From positions 1,240,001-1,304,000 of the forward strand of contig NZ_AP029019.1 in NCBI RefSeq assembly GCF_037101375.1: a stretch of DNA of 64,000 nucleotides, given 5' to 3'. The stretch is from Acidovorax sp. DW039 (GTDB lineage: Bacteria; Pseudomonadota; Gammaproteobacteria; Burkholderiales; Burkholderiaceae_C). Positions within the stretch are counted from its first letter, which is position 1. Each line of letters starts with the position of its first letter. Of this stretch, positions 1-9,002 are shown one piece after another. The notes under the pieces are model-generated. The model saw nothing but the letters and a program-made list of their open reading frames with translations. It was not told the origin of the DNA and searched no databases. The translations under genes were made by a program, and so were the position numbers.

Positions 1-460
1 CTGTGCAATTCCGACATGCCGTGCGACTACCACTGAAATCGCGCACATCGTTCCTTGGGCTGACACACAAGACAATTCTTTTGAGAATTTAATTGCTCTT
101 TGTCCGAACTGTCACACCCGCTTCGACCAGAAAAAAGAGATCGATCGGCTGGCAGTAAAGATGTACAAACATAACCTAGGCATCTTGAACAACCGATACG
201 GCGAGTTCGAGCGAAGGCTCTTCGAACTGCTTGCAAAGTCGGGGGAGCGCGTCTTCGTACTGGGAGCCGCGGGCGATCTACTCGTCGCAAATGCCGTCAA
301 AGATGGTTTCTTTGAGGACAAGCACGTTCAGGGTATGAGCTTCGACATCAAGGGTGACAGTGGTTACTCGAAGAGCTTCCCCATGACTTTTACCTACTGG
401 GTAACAGATGCGGGAGTTGAGTTCATCAAGCGGTTTGCCAGCGGGGCTGACATTGCTTAG
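1..460 (+). CDS. HNH endonuclease, 3' end of gene (5' part outside window)
   Basis: Reading frame is open from base 2, so the start lies upstream; 152 residues are visible. Near the edge there is a Cys-x4-Cys pair, then the HNH core: a His in AHIVPW, Asn in the DNSFENLIALC stretch, and a CPNCH knuckle followed by RFD. The two Cys pairs suggest a zinc-stabilised beta-beta-alpha metal fold that nicks or cuts DNA. The roughly 100 residues after the HNH core match nothing I recognise and could carry specificity. No partner (methylase, restriction gene, phage terminase) is visible because the gene begins off-window, so the role (restriction, mobile element, phage packaging) cannot be decided. HNH identity is well supported; biological role is not. 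Confidence 0.8.
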   Translation, partial: CAIPTCRATTTEIAHIVPWADTQDNSFENLIALCPNCHTRFDQKKEIDRLAVKMYKHNLGILNNRYGEFERRLFELLAKSGERVFVLGAAGDLLVANAVKDGFFEDKHVQGMSFDIKGDSGYSKSFPMTFTYWVTDAGVEFIKRFASGADIA

Positions 461-840
461 TTGCGCGCCCAACACTAAGCAGCAGCCGACGTTGAGCGTC
501 CGCTTTCACCGGCCACTACCGACTGCTCGTGGCCGTTGCTGCCCGATGCGGCGGGTATCCATGGGCAGGACTGCCGCTAATCGTATCTATGCTGACGCTC
601 CATTGATCGTACGTAGATACAAAAGTGATACGGAATTAAAAAACTCCTCGATAGATTCCCTGTGAACTACGAGGAGACAGGGCGCGATTGTAGAGGCTGC
701 GCGCCCTGGTTCTCTGCGAGCGGCTGACACAACGCCCCCTGGCTTCGTTGTTCCGTCTTGTCGTACTGCTGTACTGTCTGCGACGGAACGCTTGGCAAGG
801 GCCGTTTCGCTGGGGGGTGTCAGCCGCTCTGAAGTCTGAT
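461..840. other. 380-bp non-coding stretch with nested hairpins and a dispersed repeat
   Basis: No convincing gene. It holds a 7-bp inverted pair CTCCTCG/CGAGGAG (644-650 and 670-676), a perfect 9-bp pair CAGGGCGCG/CGCGCCCTG (678-686 and 700-708) and the 112-bp element at 718-829. Small open frames here have no codon bias or recognisable product. Confidence 0.6.
718..829. repeat. 112-bp inverted-repeat element, copy 1
   Basis: Bounded by perfect 13-bp inverted ends GAGCGGCTGACAC (718-730) and GTGTCAGCCGCTC (817-829). Inside, GTTCCGTC pairs with GACGGAAC (782-789) around a GTAC/GTAC core, so the whole element can fold into one long imperfect hairpin. It aligns end to end with the reverse complement of 48929-49037 and partly with 54621-54675. 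It has no coding capacity. It begins 11 bp after the tamB stop. Could be a REP/MITE-like mobile repeat or a transcript 3'-end element. Confidence 0.7.
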
Positions 841-3800
841 TCAGTCGTACTTCATGGTGTAGATGAGGTCCAGCGCACTGTTGCTGCCGGCCTGGCCGCG
901 CAGGGTCAGGCGGCGTGACAGGTCGTAGAAGATGTACAGCGCCCCCATGGTGCCCGAAAGGGTGCGCTCGTAGGTCACGTACAGGTCTTTGGAGATGCGC
1001 TTGCCGAAGGTGAGCGCGGCGCTGCTCGCATCTTCGCCCGCAGCTGCGCCCTTGAAGCCGATTTCATCCAGGCCCACGCGGTTGGCCAGATTGGCGGTGA
1101 CCGACTGGCCGCGGTTACCCAGCAGGGCCAGTGCGGCCTGTTGCAGCACGGCGGCCTCGGCGCCGCCTGCAGTGGCGTCGCGGCCCAGCACCACCCAGGC
1201 GAGTTTTTCTGCGTCGGGCAGTTCGGGGTCGGAGTACAGGCGCACGCGGGGGGCCAGGGCCGAGCCGGTGACCTGCACGCCCGCGCGCACGCTGATGTTG
1301 GGCCGCAGGGCCAGGATGTCGAGCGAGGGATTGTTGTAGGGGCCGTTGAAGCGGATCAGGCCGGTTTCCACGTCCAGCACCTGGCCCCAGGCGCGGTAGC
1401 GGCCTTCTTCGGTGCGCACCTCGCCCGTCACGCGGGGCGGGGCACCGGGTGTGGGGCTGCTGCGCAGTTCCACCTCGCCGGTCAGCCGGGTGGTGATGCC
1501 TCGGCCCTGCAGCGCAAAGTCGCGGCCCAGGTTCAACGTGACAGCCATCACCGGGGGCTTGGCGGGCACCATCTGGGGGCTCCCTGAGACGCCTGCTGGC
1601 TCAGAGCGGGCTGCTTCCTGCTCGGCCTTTTGCTGGGCGCGGCCCGCCGCCTGTGCGCTGGCCTGGGCCTGCCTGTCGCGGGCGGCAGAGCGCACCACCA
1701 CGTCAGAGCCCAGGCTGGGCGCAGATTCGTCGGGCAGGATGATGGTGGCGCGGTCTGTGGTCAGCTGACCTGTCAGGCTGAACTGGCCTTGCTCCAGCCG
1801 CGCCTGCAATGTGCCTGACACGCTGACCTGCCGGTCTGCCCGCACCAGCACCTGCAGCGCCTTGGCCTGTGCCTGCAGGTTGAGGGTGATGCGGGGCGGC
1901 GCGCCCGTGGCGGTGTCGGCATCGCTCCAGCCGAGGCGGCCTGTGGCCGACAGGGTGCCTCGCTCCTCCGGGGCAGGGGTGCGGTTGCCACTCTGGCCCG
2001 TAATGCGGGCCTTGCTGCCACGCCCGCCCTGCAGCTGGAACTCGGTCAGTTCCACCTGATTGCCCCGCAGGGTGGCGCGCAGCCGACCGCCTTGCAGGTC
2101 CACCCCGTCGATCAGCGAGCGCACGGCCAGGTCGTCTGCCGCCAGGGTGCCTACCCAGCGGGGCGCATTGTGTGTGCCGGACAAGGTGGCATTGGCATCC
2201 AACGTGCCACGCACGCGCCAGCCGGGGGGAGCCAGGGCAGACCAGACCCCCACATCGGGAAGGCGCGCACGCACGGTGCCCGCCAGTGGCGCATCAGCGG
2301 CCCACAGGGCGCTGTTGGCATCCTGCGCACCCCACTGAATGCGGGTGGAGGCACTGGCATCGATCTCCCCCGCGCGTGCGCTGGCCCATTGCAGGCGGGC
2401 GCTGAGGGCATCCCCTTGCAGTTGCACAGACAGCTCGGCCTGACGCACCCCTGCTGCGGTGCCCCCTGCAGCAGGGGTAGCCATGGCCGTGACGCTGCCC
2501 GCGCCCAGGCCTTGCCCACTGCTGACGCTGATGGCCCCCGCAGGGGATTCGCCACCCAGGATGCGCAGATCGCCCTGCGTGCGGCGCAGGCTGGCCGTGG
2601 CGCGCGGGGTGTCGGGGGTGTTCATGGTGTCCACGTTCCATTCACCGTCCAGCAGCAGGTCGGTAGACAAGCCCAGGCGTGCCAGCAGGGGTTGCGGTGC
2701 CAGCATAGGCGCAGTGGGCGAGGGGGCTGCGCCGGGCAGCGGCGCCGCTGCGGGCGTAGCCACGGGCACGGGTTCGGCCACGGTGCCCAGGGCATCCACC
2801 CAGGCGAGGGGCAGGCCTTGCAGCGTGCCCTGCGTTTGCAGGCGCGGCGCGGTGCCGCCACCGGTGGCCAGATGCAGCGGCTGCCAGCGCAGTTGCACCG
2901 TGCCGGGTTGCGGGCCGGTCACCTGCGCCTGGCCTGCGGAGGCCTGAATCTCCATGCGGGATGGCTGGGCGGGTGGGTTGGCCGGGTTGTCTCGATGACT
3001 GCGGGTGTCACGCTTGCCATTGGTGGCTTGGGCAGGGGGCTGCATGCGCACCGACACTGTGAGGGGCGATGTGAGCTGTGCTGTCCATGCGCCAGGGCGG
3101 CGGGTGTCTTGCCACTGGGCGCGCAGGGTTTGCCATTGCGTCTGCCAGTGGCCGGGGCCTGCTGCAGCCCCTGTGCTGCCTGCACCCCCTGCTCCTCCCG
3201 TAACGCGGGTCTGCACGCTCAAGCGCTGCGTGCCGCTGCGTGCCTCACCCTCCAGCGTCAGGCTGGCCTGGTTGATCTGGCCTTGCAGTTCGGCCTTGAT
3301 GCCACGCCACTGAATGTGGGTGGCCGTGTTGCTGCTTTCGCCTGCGGGTAACTGGGTGTCGAGCTGGGGGCTGGTCAGCGTGGCCTGCACAGAAAACGGC
3401 CCTGCGTTGCTGCCTGCACCTGTCGGGGTGCCAGGCGCTGCATTTTGGGCGGCGGCCCATTGCTGCTGCAGACTGTGCCAGCCACCCGTCCACTGCGCTT
3501 GCAGCTGCGCCTGGCCCTTGGCCGTGATGCCCTGCAGCGCAGGCTGCAGGGCCTTGCCCAGCCAGGGAAGGGCGGCCAGCCAGCGCAGGCTCTGGTCCGC
3601 ATCGCCCACGCGCACCGCCGCTTCGCCCTTGCCTGTGCGGGGGGCGATATTGCCTTGCAGGCGCAAGTCACTGCCGGGAATGCGCAGGTTCAGCAAACCC
3701 TGTGCTGCCACGGCACGCTGGGGTGGGGAAGCCACGTCGGCCTTCGCTTCCCCCAGGCTGATGCGCAGATCCGTCGCCTGTGCGTGGGCCTGCAGTGCGT

Positions 3801-5415
3801 CCAGCGTCAGGCTGTCAATGTGTGCGGTGCCGCCACTCTCGTGCGGGCTCCATTGGCCCTGGGTGGTGAACGCATCCACGCGCAGTGCCCCAGATTTGGC
3901 GGAGGGGGCGGGGCGTGCCGCGCGGATGTCTGCCGTAAAGCGCACGGCCTGAGTGGTGTCGGATACCACCCGCGCCTGCACAGTGCCAGAAAGGGGCGCG
4001 GCTGCCAGCGCGGAATGCAGCGCGTCGGGCGACAGGTTGCGCAATGCCGCCTGCCCTTCAAACACCTGGGTTGCCGGGGTGAACTGACCTTGCAGGGTGA
4101 TGGAGCCCGCTGCAGCCCCGGTGCCCGAATCCTTGCCCACGGTGGCTGTCGCGGATGGCACGGACCAGCGCGCCCCGTCATACGTGGCCTGGGCGCTCAA
4201 CTGCGACAGGGGCAGACGCTGCACATCCCAGGGGCCGCTTTGCAGATTGGCCACATCCACACCCAGCCGCCAGCGGGTGGGCTGGCCCGCCTCGTCAGGT
4301 GCCACGCCCACATTGAGCGTGCCATGCAGCTGTGTGACGGGCGCTTGGGGCCACAGCGCTGCAAGGTTCAGGGCCTGCAGTGTGGCGCTGGCCTGTTGCA
4401 GGGGTTGTGGTGCCCAGGGCAACACGGTGGCCTGCACGGTAGCGCGCATCGCAGCTTGCGGATTGGGCGACTTGCCAGGCGCTTTGCCGGTGGAGTTCGC
4501 CGGGGCCGTGGCGATACCGTCATCAGGCAGCAAATCCGCCTGCAGTTGCAGGCGTGCTGCGGCGCTGGCCAGCGTGCCCTGTACGCTGGCATGGGCCTGG
4601 GCCGTCAAGGCTTCAGTGCGGCCGGGCAAGGCGGTGGTGACGGTGCCATCCACGCGCGCCTGCAGCGCCATGGGTGCTGCACCCTGCAGCGTGGCTTGCG
4701 CCGTGTACTGGCCCCGCGCCAGCACCAGTTGCTCTATCTGCAACTGGTGGTTCTGCCCGTCAAACCGGTAATGGCCCGCAAGGCCGTTGATCTGCACGGT
4801 GGGGGCCGCAGCATCTGCACCCCATTGCAGCGTGTCCACCCGCAAGGGCAGGTCGATGGCCAGGGGCAGCAGCAACTGCTGCAGGGGCTCGGTAGGTGGT
4901 TTGGGCGCGTCTTCCGGCGGTTCTGCGGGAATGATCTGCACGCGGGCGGCACTCACCTCACTCAGCTCCAGCCTGCGTTGCAGCAGGGCGGGCAGTTGCC
5001 AGCCCAGGCGGGCGTCGGTCACTTCCACGGTCAGGTTGGGGCTGCTCCAGCGCAGCCAGCCAATCTGTCCGCCGCTGCGCAGCGATCCGCTCACATCGCG
5101 GCTTTGCAGGGTCTGCCCTGCGGGCAGCCATTGCGCAGCGCGCTCCAGCGCCGTCGCCAGCGATGTGGACTGGCTCGCCCACCACCACACCAGCCCGGCC
5201 ACCAGCACCAGCGCAAGCACACAGCCTGCAAGCCATTGCAGCAGCCGTGCGGCGCCACGGCGGCGTGGCTGTGGTGACGGTGGGGGCGGTCGCAGGTCAT
5301 CGGGCCACGGTGTCTGCGCCGATGCAGCGGCGTGAGGAGCCTTGCGCAGGGGGCCGGGCTCCACACCGGGGGCAACAGGTTCTGGCCCCGTGTGGGGGTC
5401 TTGGGGAAGCGACAT
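841..5415 (-). CDS. tamB: Translocation and assembly module subunit TamB
   Basis: Large inner-membrane-anchored periplasmic protein (1524 aa; usual size 1200-1500) that works with TamA in outer-membrane protein insertion and phospholipid transport between membranes. Residues about 1-55 are a Pro-rich cytoplasmic tail, residues about 58-80 a single hydrophobic anchor, followed by over 1000 residues of repetitive beta-strand-rich sequence and a C-terminal DUF490 (TamB) domain ending in LIYTMKYD, the usual C-terminal pattern. ATG at 5415 lies only 7 bp after the tamA stop and no other early Met exists, so the start is firm. Same operon as tamA. The N-terminal Pro-rich extension is longer than in enterobacterial TamB. 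Confidence 0.93.
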   Translation of the reverse strand: MSLPQDPHTGPEPVAPGVEPGPLRKAPHAAASAQTPWPDDLRPPPPSPQPRRRGAARLLQWLAGCVLALVLVAGLVWWWASQSTSLATALERAAQWLPAGQTLQSRDVSGSLRSGGQIGWLRWSSPNLTVEVTDARLGWQLPALLQRRLELSEVSAARVQIIPAEPPEDAPKPPTEPLQQLLLPLAIDLPLRVDTLQWGADAAAPTVQINGLAGHYRFDGQNHQLQIEQLVLARGQYTAQATLQGAAPMALQARVDGTVTTALPGRTEALTAQAHASVQGTLASAAARLQLQADLLPDDGIATAPANSTGKAPGKSPNPQAAMRATVQATVLPWAPQPLQQASATLQALNLAALWPQAPVTQLHGTLNVGVAPDEAGQPTRWRLGVDVANLQSGPWDVQRLPLSQLSAQATYDGARWSVPSATATVGKDSGTGAAAGSITLQGQFTPATQVFEGQAALRNLSPDALHSALAAAPLSGTVQARVVSDTTQAVRFTADIRAARPAPSAKSGALRVDAFTTQGQWSPHESGGTAHIDSLTLDALQAHAQATDLRISLGEAKADVASPPQRAVAAQGLLNLRIPGSDLRLQGNIAPRTGKGEAAVRVGDADQSLRWLAALPWLGKALQPALQGITAKGQAQLQAQWTGGWHSLQQQWAAAQNAAPGTPTGAGSNAGPFSVQATLTSPQLDTQLPAGESSNTATHIQWRGIKAELQGQINQASLTLEGEARSGTQRLSVQTRVTGGAGGAGSTGAAAGPGHWQTQWQTLRAQWQDTRRPGAWTAQLTSPLTVSVRMQPPAQATNGKRDTRSHRDNPANPPAQPSRMEIQASAGQAQVTGPQPGTVQLRWQPLHLATGGGTAPRLQTQGTLQGLPLAWVDALGTVAEPVPVATPAAAPLPGAAPSPTAPMLAPQPLLARLGLSTDLLLDGEWNVDTMNTPDTPRATASLRRTQGDLRILGGESPAGAISVSSGQGLGAGSVTAMATPAAGGTAAGVRQAELSVQLQGDALSARLQWASARAGEIDASASTRIQWGAQDANSALWAADAPLAGTVRARLPDVGVWSALAPPGWRVRGTLDANATLSGTHNAPRWVGTLAADDLAVRSLIDGVDLQGGRLRATLRGNQVELTEFQLQGGRGSKARITGQSGNRTPAPEERGTLSATGRLGWSDADTATGAPPRITLNLQAQAKALQVLVRADRQVSVSGTLQARLEQGQFSLTGQLTTDRATIILPDESAPSLGSDVVVRSAARDRQAQASAQAAGRAQQKAEQEAARSEPAGVSGSPQMVPAKPPVMAVTLNLGRDFALQGRGITTRLTGEVELRSSPTPGAPPRVTGEVRTEEGRYRAWGQVLDVETGLIRFNGPYNNPSLDILALRPNISVRAGVQVTGSALAPRVRLYSDPELPDAEKLAWVVLGRDATAGGAEAAVLQQAALALLGNRGQSVTANLANRVGLDEIGFKGAAAGEDASSAALTFGKRISKDLYVTYERTLSGTMGALYIFYDLSRRLTLRGQAGSNSALDLIYTMKYD

Positions 5416-5422
5416 CAGACGA

Positions 5423-7342
5423 TCAGAAAGTGAACCCCAGCCGCAGGTGCAGCCGCAGTTTTTTGGATTGCACGCCCCAGGCCAGATCGGCCTGCAGGGG
5501 CCCCACGGGGCTGCGCCAGCGCACGCCCGTGCCTACGCCCACGCGCGGGTCCAGGTCGCCCACGCGGTCGGCTACGGCACCGGCGTCTACAAACAGGGTG
5601 TTTTCCCAGTCGGTCATGTTGCCGCCGTAGACGATGGGGCGTTGCCATTCCACGCTGGCCACGGCCATGTAGCGGCCTCCGTAGAGCTGGTTGTTGCTGG
5701 TGCGGGCACCGATGGCGCGGTAGCCATAGCCGCGCACGGTGGTGTCGCCACCGGTCAGGAAGAGCTGGGTGACCGGGATCTCGGCGCTGCTGCGCGCCAC
5801 CACGGCACCGACTTCGGTGCGCAGTGACAGGCGGGCGTTGCGTGCCACGCCATCGGCGGCTTCCACCCGCCCTGCGGGGAAGAACGACTGCCACCGCACC
5901 AGGGTGCGGGTAAAGGGCGTGCGCTCAGGGCGCAGGGTGACGCCTGCTCCCAGTTCCACAGCAATGCCATAGCCGCGTGTGGGCGCAGTGTTGTTGTTGA
6001 AGTAGCGGCCTGTCCAGCCGTAGTTAACGCTCAGTGCCGCGCTGTCTGCCGGGGCATTCAGGCCCTGGGCGCGGGTGGTGTCGTAGCGCAGGTAGTACGT
6101 GCGGTCGATGCTCTTGGTGCTTTTGGATCGGCCCCCCAGCACTTCCACGCTGTTGACGTCGTAGTCACCCGTCTGCTGGCGCTGTGCCAGGCCTGAGGTG
6201 AACCAGCGCCAGCCGTTGTCATCGGGCAGGGCGGTCCAGCCCGTGCCAATCTGCTGCGCGTTCTTGTCCAGCGAGAGCTTGTTGACGGCACGCCATCCAT
6301 CGGCGGGAAACTGGTTGTGGCTGTGGTCGATGGACAGACGCGGGCCGCTGTCGGTGGAGACACCCACGCCAAACACCAGCTTCTGCAGCTTGGCTTCGCG
6401 CACCTGGGCAATCACCGGGGCGGCTTGCGGGTTGGGGCTTTCGGTGTCCAGCGTGAGGAACACCGCGTCGTAATACCCGCTGCTGGCCAGGCGCTGCTGC
6501 GCATCCAGCAGTTCGGCCTCATCGTAGACGCTGCCGGTGGGCACGCGGGCCAGGCGGCGGGCGCCTTCGGGGCTGTACCGCTCGTTGCCGCGCACCTGCA
6601 GCGTGCCAAAGCGGAAGGCGGGGCCCGGGTCATAGGTCACTGCCAGATTGGCCTCATGGGTGTCAGCGTCCACCTCGGCACGGCTGCTGGCAATGCTTGC
6701 GGTGGGGTAGCGGCGCACCTGCAGTTGGCGCAGGCCTGCCTTTTTGGCGTCGTCCCACGCCGATTGGGTGAAGGGGCTGCCTGCGGGCAAGGCCCAGTCG
6801 CGCTGCACACGTTCGAGCTGGCGCACGCGTGCGCCGGGCTCGGTCTCCGCCCCTTCGGCAAAGCGGATGTCGGCCTGTGCAATACGCGTCTGCGTGCCAG
6901 GCTCCACGGTCATGGTTACCGCATAGCGGGGCGCGGGCGGTGCAACTTCGCGCACCTGGATGGCTATGTCCGGCGCAAAGTAGCCCAGCGTGCCCAGCAG
7001 TTCGCGGGCGTTGGCGTCTGCGGCATGCAGCAAACGGCGCAATTCTTCGGCCTGCAGATCGGGCAGTTGCCGAAAGCGCTGCAGCTCCAGATGCCGCTCC
7101 AGCATCTCGCGCACGGAAGGCGGTGCGTTCACCTCCAGGGTGAAGGTGGGCTGGGCGTCGTTGGTGGTCACGGCGGCAGCATCGTCCTTGCGCTCGGTCT
7201 GCTTGCCGGGCAGCAGGCTGCAGCCAGACAAACCCAGCACGCCACAAAGCAGCAACGCCGACCAAGCGGCCGGCGTTGGATGGGACTGCGCCTGGGCCCT
7301 GGCCAGGGCGCGCTCCACGGAAAAAGGAAGAGAAAAATTCAT
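5423..7342 (-). CDS. tamA: Outer-membrane Omp85-family protein TamA
   Basis: Outer-membrane barrel partner of TamB (639 aa). After an N-terminal export signal there are POTRA domains (about residues 60-320) and a C-terminal Omp85 barrel with the motif TTVRGYGYRAIG and a terminal LGFTF ending in Phe, the signal read by the BAM machinery. Upstream of tamB with 7 bp between the genes, so they form one operon. Oddity: the hydrophobic signal ends in LGLSGC (Cys41), which reads as a lipobox, so the mature N-terminus may be acylated; classical TamA has a type I signal. Alternative: Cys41 is incidental and cleavage is by signal peptidase I. Confidence 0.93.
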   Translation of the reverse strand: MNFSLPFSVERALARAQAQSHPTPAAWSALLLCGVLGLSGCSLLPGKQTERKDDAAAVTTNDAQPTFTLEVNAPPSVREMLERHLELQRFRQLPDLQAEELRRLLHAADANARELLGTLGYFAPDIAIQVREVAPPAPRYAVTMTVEPGTQTRIAQADIRFAEGAETEPGARVRQLERVQRDWALPAGSPFTQSAWDDAKKAGLRQLQVRRYPTASIASSRAEVDADTHEANLAVTYDPGPAFRFGTLQVRGNERYSPEGARRLARVPTGSVYDEAELLDAQQRLASSGYYDAVFLTLDTESPNPQAAPVIAQVREAKLQKLVFGVGVSTDSGPRLSIDHSHNQFPADGWRAVNKLSLDKNAQQIGTGWTALPDDNGWRWFTSGLAQRQQTGDYDVNSVEVLGGRSKSTKSIDRTYYLRYDTTRAQGLNAPADSAALSVNYGWTGRYFNNNTAPTRGYGIAVELGAGVTLRPERTPFTRTLVRWQSFFPAGRVEAADGVARNARLSLRTEVGAVVARSSAEIPVTQLFLTGGDTTVRGYGYRAIGARTSNNQLYGGRYMAVASVEWQRPIVYGGNMTDWENTLFVDAGAVADRVGDLDPRVGVGTGVRWRSPVGPLQADLAWGVQSKKLRLHLRLGFTF

Positions 7343-7470
7343 GTCGCTAAAGGCAGGGCAGCAGATAAGTATGGACTGCCGCTGCCCCCGGCACTATGCC
7401 TTGAAAAGGCCTCCGTTTCTGTAGGACAGCATCGGCGCGTTGCCGCGCGTGACTTACACCGGCAGAGGCT

Positions 7471-8658
7471 TTATTTGGACAGCAGTCGCATGGTCTCTTC
7501 CAACCCCTTGAGCGAGAGTGGAAACATGCGGTTGCCAATAAGCTGCTGGATGATGCTGATGCTCTGGCGGTATTGCCACACGCCCTGGGGCTCGGGGTTG
7601 ATCCACGCAAACTTCGGGAAGGCGTGCGTGAGGCGCTGAATCCATTCGGCCCCAGGTTCTTCGTTGTTGTATTCCACACTGCCGCCGGGCTGCAGGATTT
7701 CGTAGGGGCTCATGGTGGCATCGCCCACAAAGATCAACTTGTAGTCCTTGTTGTACTTGCGGATGATGTCCCAGGTCGGAAACTTCTCTGCAAAGCGGCG
7801 TTTGTTGTTCTTCCACATGAAGTCGTACACGCAGTTGTGGAAGTAGTAGAACTCCAGGTGCTTGAACTCGCTCTTGACGGCGCTGAACAGCTCCTCCACA
7901 CGCTGGATGTGCTCATCCATCGTGCCGCCCACGTCCATCAGCAGCAGCACTTTCACGTTGTTGTGCCGCTCGGGAATCATCTTGATGTCCAGGTAGCCCG
8001 CGTTGGCTGCTGTGCTGCGAATGGTGTCCGGCAGGTCCAGCTCCATCTCGTGCCCGTCGCGCGCAAACTTGCGCAGCCTGCGCAGCGCGACCTTGATGTT
8101 GCGGGTGCCCAATTCCTGCTGGTCGTCATAGTCGCGATAGGCGCGCTGCTCCCACACCTTCACCGCACTCTTGTTCTTGCCCGCGCCGCCAATGCGCACG
8201 CCCTGCGGGTTGTAGCCGCCGTGGCCAAAGGGGCTGGTGCCGCCGGTGCCGATCCATTTGTTGCCACCTTCGTGGCGTTCTTTCTGCTCTTCCAGGCGCT
8301 TCTTCAGCGTCTCCATCAGCTCGTCCCAGCCCATCTTCTCGATGGCGGCCTTTTGCTCAGGCGTCAGCTCCCGCTCCAGCACTTTGCGCAGCCAGTCGGC
8401 GGGGATTTCCTTGGTGAAGTCGGCCACCATCTCCACGCCCTTGAAGTAGGCGCCGAAGGCCCGGTCGAACTTGTCGTAGTGCTTCTCGTCCTTGACCAGC
8501 GTGAGGCGCGAGAGGTTGTAGAAGTCGTCCAGACTCCACGCGTCGTCAGAGCGCGGCCCCACCACCCCGGCCTGAAGGGCTTCGAGCAGGGTGAGGTATT
8601 CCTTCACGGACACGGGCAGCTTGGCCGCGCGCAGGGTGTAGAAAAAATCAATCAGCAT
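7471..8658 (-). CDS. VWA domain protein, CoxE/COG3825-like
   Basis: 395-aa soluble protein. The N-terminal half (DFFYTLRAAKLPVSVKEYL) is the helical region typical of CoxE-like proteins; the C-terminal half is a von Willebrand A fold. Its metal-site motif reads MDVGGTMDEH rather than classical DxSxS, a variant I associate with this family. Later conserved pieces are YYFHNCVYDFMW and LIFVGDATMSPYE. Encoded downstream of a MoxR-type AAA+ ATPase and a small membrane protein on the same strand; MoxR/VWA pairs act as chaperones that insert metals or mature complexes (CoxD/CoxE, RavA/ViaA, NorQ/NorD). The target complex is not visible here. Fold well supported; client unknown. Confidence 0.88.
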   Translation of the reverse strand: MLIDFFYTLRAAKLPVSVKEYLTLLEALQAGVVGPRSDDAWSLDDFYNLSRLTLVKDEKHYDKFDRAFGAYFKGVEMVADFTKEIPADWLRKVLERELTPEQKAAIEKMGWDELMETLKKRLEEQKERHEGGNKWIGTGGTSPFGHGGYNPQGVRIGGAGKNKSAVKVWEQRAYRDYDDQQELGTRNIKVALRRLRKFARDGHEMELDLPDTIRSTAANAGYLDIKMIPERHNNVKVLLLMDVGGTMDEHIQRVEELFSAVKSEFKHLEFYYFHNCVYDFMWKNNKRRFAEKFPTWDIIRKYNKDYKLIFVGDATMSPYEILQPGGSVEYNNEEPGAEWIQRLTHAFPKFAWINPEPQGVWQYRQSISIIQQLIGNRMFPLSLKGLEETMRLLSK

Positions 8659-8737
8659 AGGGGCCTCTCGCGCTGTGTGGATGTGCGGTGGCTGCTCTTA
8701 AATCAATAGCGGTGGCGTTCGGGTGATGCAACCCGTG

Positions 8738-8995
8738 TCAGCCTTTGTCCTTGGGCGCTGGTGGGGTGGATGTGTCCGAAGGTGGCTGCGCTGCCCGCCA
8801 GCGCCGCGCACCGTGCAGCCCCAGGCCGCCGCCCAGGCCCACCAGTGCAATTCCCAGCAGACTCGCCGGGCCATAGCCGGGGGCAAAAATGTCAAACCCC
8901 ATCAGCCATGCCAGACCATAGCCCGCCAGCGCGCCGCCTACAAAGCCCACCGCGTCCGACAGGCCTTCCACCAGCAGGCGCCGGGTCTCGCTCAT
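8738..8995 (-). CDS. Small two-helix membrane protein between MoxR and VWA genes
   Basis: 85 aa. Two hydrophobic Gly/Ala-rich stretches (about residues 12-34 and 40-58) followed by a short basic segment and a Pro/Ser-rich polar tail. ATG at 8995 is 7 bp past the stop of the MoxR gene, so it is co-transcribed and probably translated by re-initiation. I do not recognise a named family. Its conserved position between the ATPase and the VWA gene would make it a candidate membrane anchor for that chaperone pair; this is inference. Confidence 0.7.
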   Translation of the reverse strand: MSETRRLLVEGLSDAVGFVGGALAGYGLAWLMGFDIFAPGYGPASLLGIALVGLGGGLGLHGARRWRAAQPPSDTSTPPAPKDKG

Positions 8996-9002
8996 GGTGG
9001 TC

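Noticed and set aside
461..560. Possible integron attC site after the HNH gene (CCCAAC near 467 and GTTGAGC at 491).
   Set aside because: The two core-like motifs are only about 25 bp apart, too short for attC, lack the paired L and R boxes, and no integrase is present.
2092..5277. Long plus-strand open frames opposite tamB (2092-3351 and 3445-5277).
   Set aside because: Gly/Gln/Cys-rich products without domains; typical GC-rich antisense frames.
6900..7470. Terminator after the VWA gene.
   Set aside because: GCCTC/GGAGGC pairing needs a loop of about 50 bases; not convincing.
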